NCBI GenBank assembly: GCA_003575245.1
Contig: NMQN01000776.1
Coordinates: 1 to 9,535 of the forward strand
DNA from: Candidatus Atribacteria bacterium 1244-E10-H5-B2
Lineage (GTDB): Bacteria > Atribacterota > JS1 > SB-45 > 34-128
Direction of reading: 5' to 3'
Length of the DNA stretch: 9,535 nucleotides
A program made the position numbers and the translations under genes. The notes under the pieces are model-generated. The model searched no databases and was not told where the DNA came from. It saw nothing but the letters and a program-made list of their open reading frames with translations. Below, piece by piece: positions 5,692 through 9,535 of this stretch (within the stretch, counting starts at the first letter, position 1; each line of letters opens with the position of its first letter).

Positions 5692-6645
5692 ATGAAAAAA
5701 TTTATAATCTTGATGCTTGTAATGATTTTTTTACTGACTTTTGTAGCTACCTCTTTTGCTGCTGAACGTTACGCAATGGTTGTTTTCTTAAAAGGTTCTG
5801 AATTCTTTAACTGGGCTTATAAAGGTATGATTGATGCTGCCGAAATGCTGGATCCAAGCATTGAAGTTGAGCTTCAGGGTCCATCTACATGGGATGCTGC
5901 ACTTGAAGCCCGTGCCATAGAGCAGTTAATTGCTAAAGGTGTAAATGGTGTTATTGTGACAGCAGGAGAAGCAAGTGCCCTTGTTCCTGCAATCAACAAA
6001 GCAATAGATGCCAAAATACCTGTAATAACATTTGATTCCGATGCGCCAGCTAGTAAACGTCTAAGCTTTGTTGGTACAAATAACTATAATGCCGGATATG
6101 CAGCAGGAAAAGCTATTTCTGAATGGTTAGGTGGAAAGGGTAAAATAGGTATCTCCACTTTCCCGGGGCCTGCCCATCTGGTCGAAAGGATTAAAGGGTT
6201 TACAGCCGCCCTGGCTGAAGGCGATGAAATTGTTGCTATTGTAAATGATGAAGGCGGTGTTGTAATGGCAGAAACACAACTTACTGCTATGCTACAGGCT
6301 AATCCCGATATTGATGGTATTTTTGCTGCCCATGGTAATCCAGGTCCAGGTGCTTGTGCGGCCGTGAGAAATCTTGGTAGGCAGGGCAAAGTTGAAATTA
6401 TGGGCTTTGACTTTGGTATGCCCAATATTGAGTTAATTGAAAAAGGTGAAATGCGTGGTACTGTTGGACAAGATCCTTATCTGATGGGTTTCATGAGTAT
6501 GATTCTTGCCTATAATGCAAATCATCCTACTGAAATTACTGCTCAGAGGCCACCATTTGGCCATGTTCCTCCTTTGGTAGATACTGGTGTATCTATTATC
6601 TACAAAGAAAACATTGGTAAATATATGAGTCCACCTAAATTATAG
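5692..6645 (+). CDS. Periplasmic sugar-binding protein of the ABC importer (Peripla_BP_4, RbsB-like)
   Basis: A 317-residue secreted binding protein that delivers ligand to the permease pair. Residues 1-23 are a signal peptide with Lys2-Lys3, a hydrophobic core and SFA|AE as the likely signal-peptidase-I site. There is no lipobox cysteine, so it should be free in a periplasm rather than a lipoprotein. The mature part is the two-lobed ribose-binding fold. Likely ligand contacts by analogy to ribose-binding protein are Phe38, Phe39 and Trp41 (stacking), Asp115 or Asp117, Arg166, Asn216, Asp240 and Gln260. The DSDAP motif (115-119) replaces the Asp-Arg pair of true ribose-binding proteins, so ribose itself is not assured. 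AAGGAG lies 8-9 bases before the ATG. The 157-bp gap upstream and the terminator just downstream fit the high expression typical of such proteins. Confidence 0.93.
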   Translation: MKKFIILMLVMIFLLTFVATSFAAERYAMVVFLKGSEFFNWAYKGMIDAAEMLDPSIEVELQGPSTWDAALEARAIEQLIAKGVNGVIVTAGEASALVPAINKAIDAKIPVITFDSDAPASKRLSFVGTNNYNAGYAAGKAISEWLGGKGKIGISTFPGPAHLVERIKGFTAALAEGDEIVAIVNDEGGVVMAETQLTAMLQANPDIDGIFAAHGNPGPGACAAVRNLGRQGKVEIMGFDFGMPNIELIEKGEMRGTVGQDPYLMGFMSMILAYNANHPTEITAQRPPFGHVPPLVDTGVSIIYKENIGKYMSPPKL

Positions 6646-6659
6646 TATTACTGATGTAA

Positions 6660-6702
6660 GAGCTAAGGGTTTTAAAATTTTAAAACCCTTAGCTCATTTT
6701 TT
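6660..6702 (+). terminator. Strong rho-independent terminator ending the importer operon
   Basis: GAGCTAAGGGTTTTAAAA (6660-6677) is followed at once by its exact reverse complement (6678-6695), a perfect 36-nt palindrome, then ATTTTTT (6696-6702). The stem is 18 bp less the few bases of the turn. The T-run is only on the plus-strand side, so it acts in the direction of the importer genes. It starts 14 bp after the binding-protein stop codon and separates the importer from the dehydrogenase genes. Confidence 0.93.
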
Positions 6703-6762
6703 AAGTAGGTTTAGTTAGGAGATATTTTAGTAATAAAATTGAATTTTGGGAATAATTTTATT

Positions 6763-6801
6763 TTGACTTTACACTTTTTTAATGAAATTATTTTATATCA
6801 T
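6763..6801 (+). promoter_or_regulatory. Likely promoter zone for the dehydrogenase pair
   Basis: Because a strong terminator precedes this gap, the two dehydrogenase genes should have their own promoter. TTGACT (6763-6768) overlaps TTTACA (6768-6773), both good -35 matches. Downstream lie AT-rich boxes, the best being TATCAT (6796-6801), but its spacing from either -35 box is too long. The exact promoter cannot be fixed by eye. Confidence 0.3.
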
Positions 6802-6867
6802 ATTTTTAAGTAGATAACTAAGTTTTTGATAATTGTCAGTACATATAAAAAAGAAGAGGTGAGCTTT

Positions 6868-7887
6868 TTGAAGCAGGCGGTAATGACAGCTCCGGGGAAA
6901 ATTGAATTTCGTGATGTTCCCGTTCCGAAAGTTAAAGAGGGCCAGGTTCTTGTGAAAATTAAAAGAATTGGTATATGTGGTTCAGATATACATGTTTATC
7001 ATGGTAAACATCCTTATACATCCTATCCGGTGGTACAGGGACATGAGGTTTCAGGAGAGATTGTTAAATTAATCGATGGTGGTTCAAATTTCAAAGAAGG
7101 TGATAAAGTTACAATACAACCCCAGATTGTATGTGGTAGATGTTATTCCTGTAAGCATGGTCAAAATCATATTTGTGATAATTTAAAGGTTATGGGTTTT
7201 CAAGCAACTGGGATGGCATCAGAATATTTCGCAGTTGATTTAAAGAAAATATTAAAGTTACCAGAAAATATAAGTTATGATCATGGTGCATTAGTAGAAC
7301 CCTTAGCGGTTGCTGTTCATGCCTTAAAAAGAGGAGGAGATATTAAGAGGAGGAAAATTTTAATTTTAGGAGCCGGTCCTATCGGTAATCTCGTAGCTCA
7401 GGCTGCAAATGGAATGGGTGCTCAGAGTGTTATGATAACTGAAATTAGTGACTATCGTATTAATATCGCCCGGGAATGTGGCATAAATTATTGTTTGAAT
7501 TCCAAGACTCAGGATATCGGAGAAGAACTAATTAATACATTTGGCAAAGATAAAGCAGACCTAATTTTGGAATGTGTTGGGATTAATACAACAACGGAAC
7601 AAGCTATCGCTAATGCCCGTAAGGGCACGGATATTATTGTAGTTGGTGTATTTGCGGAAAAAGCAACTGTTGATTTGGGCTTGGTTCAGGATAGAGAGCT
7701 TAGGTTGATTGGAACATTAATGTATCAGGAAGAAGATTATAGGAAAGCAATTGAATTAATTAAAGAAAGTAAAGTGAAACTTGATCCCATAATAACAGAA
7801 CATTTCCCATTTGAGGATTATTTAGAAGCTTATAAATATATAGAAGAGAAAAAGGATAAGATTATGAAAGTTATGATTAAATTATAA
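6868..7887 (+). CDS. Zinc-dependent medium-chain dehydrogenase (sorbitol/threonine dehydrogenase-like)
   Basis: A 339-residue cytosolic oxidoreductase expected to oxidise a secondary alcohol of a polyol or sugar acid, or do the reverse, with NAD. Catalytic zinc ligands are Cys37 (GICGSD), His59-Glu60 (GHE) and probably Glu144 (EPL). A structural zinc site is formed by Cys89, Cys92, Cys95 and Cys103. The Rossmann glycine motif GAGPIGN is at 168-174, and Glu191 at the end of the next strand favours NAD over NADP. The start is taken as TTG at 6868 because GAGGTGAG lies just upstream and the family begins with K-x-A-V-M-x-x-P-G. An in-frame upstream start at 6826 would add 14 residues unlike the family. 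It is the first gene of a two-gene unit. It resembles RspB, idonate, galactonate and sorbitol dehydrogenases; the substrate is unresolved. Confidence 0.9.
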   Translation: MKQAVMTAPGKIEFRDVPVPKVKEGQVLVKIKRIGICGSDIHVYHGKHPYTSYPVVQGHEVSGEIVKLIDGGSNFKEGDKVTIQPQIVCGRCYSCKHGQNHICDNLKVMGFQATGMASEYFAVDLKKILKLPENISYDHGALVEPLAVAVHALKRGGDIKRRKILILGAGPIGNLVAQAANGMGAQSVMITEISDYRINIARECGINYCLNSKTQDIGEELINTFGKDKADLILECVGINTTTEQAIANARKGTDIIVVGVFAEKATVDLGLVQDRELRLIGTLMYQEEDYRKAIELIKESKVKLDPIITEHFPFEDYLEAYKYIEEKKDKIMKVMIKL

Positions 7888-7901
7888 AAGGAGAGGGTAA
7901 G

Positions 7902-9065
7902 ATGAAAGCATTGAATTATTATCAAACTACCGAAATTAAATTTGGTTGGGGACGGGTTGAAGAAGTTGGTGAAGTAGTATCTCGATTTGGGAAGAGATGC
8001 TTGATGGTAACTGTTCCCGTTTTTGACACCATGGCTCCTGTATTTGAAAATATTAAGAAATCCTTAAAAGAAGCCAATGTAAAAGTATTTCATTTTGATG
8101 GTGTTATTCCTAATCCCACAACCGATAGTGTAAATAAGGGAGCCGAGATGGCTATTAAAAATAATATTGATGTAGTTCTCGGTGTCGGTGGGGGTTCAAG
8201 CATGGATTCTGCAAAAGCTATTGCAGTAGGGGCTACCCATGAAGGCGAAGCCTGGGACTATCGCTTATTTAGTAATAAAAAGATTACCGAAAAAAGACTT
8301 ACTATTATTACTGTTACTACTACATCTGGAACTGGCTCACAAGTAACCCCCGTATCAGTTGTAACGAATACAGCTGATAAATGTAAGTTTGCCCTGGTAG
8401 ATTCCCTCCTCTATCCCAGGGTCAGCATTATTGATCCGCAATTAATGTTAACTGTGCCCGAACATATAACAGCAGCAACAGGATTTGATGTTTTTACTCA
8501 TGCTTTTGAAAGTTATATTCATAAAGATGCATCAGTTTATACAGATGTGCATGCTTTGGAAGCAATAAAAAGAGTAATAAAATACCTTCCAATTGCCATT
8601 AAATATAAAACTAATAAAGAAGCCAGAATAGAAATGGCTTGGGCAGATACTCTGGCAGGATTATGTATTGCCAATGCAGGAACTACCTTGCCCCATGGAA
8701 TAGGTATGGCCATTAGCGGGCATGTACCCCATGTTATGCATGGCGAAGCTCTGGCAGTAATTTATCCCGAGTTTATGTGTTATACATACAAATCAGCGCT
8801 TGGAAAATTTGCAGATATTGGTCGAATTTTTAATTGTGAACTTGAAGATGTTTCCAATGAGGAAGCCGCAGAAAAGTCATGTGAAGAAATAGATAAATTT
8901 TTAAAGAAAATCGGAATGTCACTTACCCTTAAAGAATTAAGGGTTCCTGAAGAGGAATTACCGGCTATTGCAGATGATACACAAAAACTGCCTGACTATA
9001 CAGTTAACCCTAGGATTGCTACAAGAGATGAAATTTATAAGATGCTTAAAAGGTCGTATAATTAG
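7902..9065 (+). CDS. Iron-containing (group III) alcohol dehydrogenase
   Basis: A 387-residue NAD(P)-dependent enzyme of the family that includes FucO lactaldehyde reductase and butanol dehydrogenases. It usually reduces an aldehyde or ketone to an alcohol in fermenting cells. The nucleotide-binding motif GGGSSMDSAK is at 96-105. Metal ligands can be placed at Asp196 and His200 (FDVFTHAFESY), His265 (LPHG) and His280 (MHGEA). The first two have the same numbers as in FucO. The segment between His265 and His280 is histidine-rich (His274 and His277 also). Length is normal. The ATG follows GGAGAGGG, 14 bp after the zinc dehydrogenase stop codon, so the two genes should be co-transcribed. The substrate is not determined; lactaldehyde, glycolaldehyde or another short aldehyde from sugar breakdown is plausible. 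Confidence 0.93.
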   Translation: MKALNYYQTTEIKFGWGRVEEVGEVVSRFGKRCLMVTVPVFDTMAPVFENIKKSLKEANVKVFHFDGVIPNPTTDSVNKGAEMAIKNNIDVVLGVGGGSSMDSAKAIAVGATHEGEAWDYRLFSNKKITEKRLTIITVTTTSGTGSQVTPVSVVTNTADKCKFALVDSLLYPRVSIIDPQLMLTVPEHITAATGFDVFTHAFESYIHKDASVYTDVHALEAIKRVIKYLPIAIKYKTNKEARIEMAWADTLAGLCIANAGTTLPHGIGMAISGHVPHVMHGEALAVIYPEFMCYTYKSALGKFADIGRIFNCELEDVSNEEAAEKSCEEIDKFLKKIGMSLTLKELRVPEEELPAIADDTQKLPDYTVNPRIATRDEIYKMLKRSYN

Positions 9066-9073
9066 ACACAAAA

Positions 9074-9126
9074 TATACTAAAAGCACTGCGGTGTGCAGA
9101 AAAGACCAGAAGGGTTTTTTAGTATA
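9074..9126 (+). terminator. Nested inverted repeats after the dehydrogenase genes, possible terminator
   Basis: TATACTAAAA (9074-9083) and TTTTAGTATA (9117-9126) are perfect 10-bp arms. Between them lie two smaller hairpins: GCAC/GTGC around TGCGGT (9084-9097), and AAAAGACC paired with GGTTTTTT around AGAAG (9100-9120, one G-U pair). The second small hairpin and the outer arms compete for the same T-run, so both cannot form at once. The simplest role is transcription termination 9 bp after the stop codon. Confidence 0.5.
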
Positions 9127-9443
9127 GATAGATTAGCAGTAGAATAGCTCAGCTCATGTTTCTGCCAGAACTGTTTATCAATTAAAGAATAACTGTTGGA
9201 ATATATTTATAATCTATACCTATTGAGCAGCTAGAGATAATAAATCCCATTAGAGGAAAGAGATTATTAGGAATTTCTATAGTCGGTAGCTGTCTTATCA
9301 AATAAGCTTTTGTACAGCTATTAATGGAAATTTATGAACCGGCCTTTTACTTATACAATTTTGTATTTTATCCTAACAGAGAAGAATAAAATTTATAGAG
9401 AAAGGCAAACAATAGAATTGTACTTTAATTTTTGAGCGGAAAC
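9127..9443. other. Non-coding stretch with no recognised gene
   Basis: I see no convincing ORF or known RNA. The clearest structure is TAGCTGT (9287-9293) with ACAGCTA (9314-9320). It encloses CTTAT-CAA-ATAAG (9294-9306), so one 12-bp stem with a 7-nt bulge can form. ATACAA/TTGTAT (9353-9366) is a short palindrome. TTGTAC (9310-9315) and TATGAA (9333-9338) are 17 bp apart and are a weak promoter candidate for the gene that may start at 9444. Confidence 0.4.
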
Positions 9444-9535
9444 ATGTCATATCAAAATGACAATCTTATATTGGCACGTGAAAAAAAGCATTTTTCTCGA
9501 CTCCGTATCCTGGCTAAATTACAGGCCTTGGACTT
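9444..9535 (+). CDS. Possible start of a further gene, runs off the window
   Basis: Thirty codons are open from ATG 9444 to the window end, beginning MSYQNDNLILAREKKHFSRL and continuing with a helical, basic, leucine-rich stretch. The next in-frame stop upstream is at 9426. GAGCGG lies four bases before the ATG, a poor ribosome binding site. The base composition is less AT-rich than the preceding gap, which favours coding. I do not recognise the family. It could be a real N-terminus or a chance ORF. Confidence 0.35.
   Translation, partial: MSYQNDNLILAREKKHFSRLRILAKLQALD

Noticed and set aside
6711..6821. TTAGTTAG (6711) and AACTAA (6816) as a second xyl-type operator before the dehydrogenases
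   Set aside because: The two half-sites are about 100 bp apart, lack the full TTAGTTT/AAACTAA arms, and are expected by chance in AT-rich DNA.
6826..6867. Upstream in-frame start for the zinc dehydrogenase
   Set aside because: It adds 14 residues unlike the family, has no ribosome binding site, and overlaps the true ribosome binding site of the TTG at 6868.
9127..9443. Degraded coding gene after the iron dehydrogenase
   Set aside because: No frame gives a recognisable stretch of protein, so a pseudogene call cannot be supported.

Overview
The window is AT-rich bacterial DNA carrying a complete sugar-type ABC importer operon, a downstream pair of metal-dependent dehydrogenases, and the start of a separate leftward operon at the left edge. 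The substrate-binding protein has an ordinary signal-peptidase-I leader and no lipobox cysteine, which fits a diderm cell. Start codons are often TTG or GTG. One intergenic region is built of degenerate 7-bp tandem repeats. Together these suggest an anaerobic, diderm, Firmicutes-like or Atribacterota-like lineage. That placement is an impression from style and protein flavour, not a proof.

Left edge (1-706, minus strand): a two-gene unit with its own promoter encodes a tandem CBS-domain protein followed by the N-terminus of an ArsB/NhaD/CitT-superfamily ion permease. The permease runs off the window. Next comes an unusually long non-coding stretch (707-1552). It holds a 7-bp-periodic repeat island (717-919), very AT-rich DNA, and a consensus promoter (TTGACA-N16-TATAAT, 1105-1132). 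An inverted repeat overlaps the -35 box, and a second, resembling the xylose-repressor (ROK/XylR) operator, lies just after the -10.

Centre (1553-6645, plus strand): the genes are D-ribose-pyranase-like rbsD, a permease, a fused double-ATPase, a second divergent permease and the periplasmic binding protein. A strong palindromic terminator follows (6660-6702). The presumed path is binding in the periplasm, import through a two-permease channel driven by one twin-cassette ATPase, and conversion of the imported sugar between ring forms by the RbsD-like protein. No kinase or isomerase lies in the window.

Right part (6868-9065, plus strand): a zinc-dependent medium-chain (sorbitol/threonine dehydrogenase-like) dehydrogenase is followed 14 bp later by a group III iron-dependent alcohol dehydrogenase. 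They look co-transcribed and probably act on the imported compound or its breakdown products. A structured element follows (9074-9126), then about 320 bp without a convincing gene, then the possible start of another plus-strand gene at 9444.

Nothing here is an obviously new class of system. The most interesting points are the promoter with two inverted repeats and a xyl-type operator in front of an Rbs-type importer, the heptad-phased repeat island, the paired unlike permeases, and the kinase-free pairing with two dehydrogenases of different metal classes.
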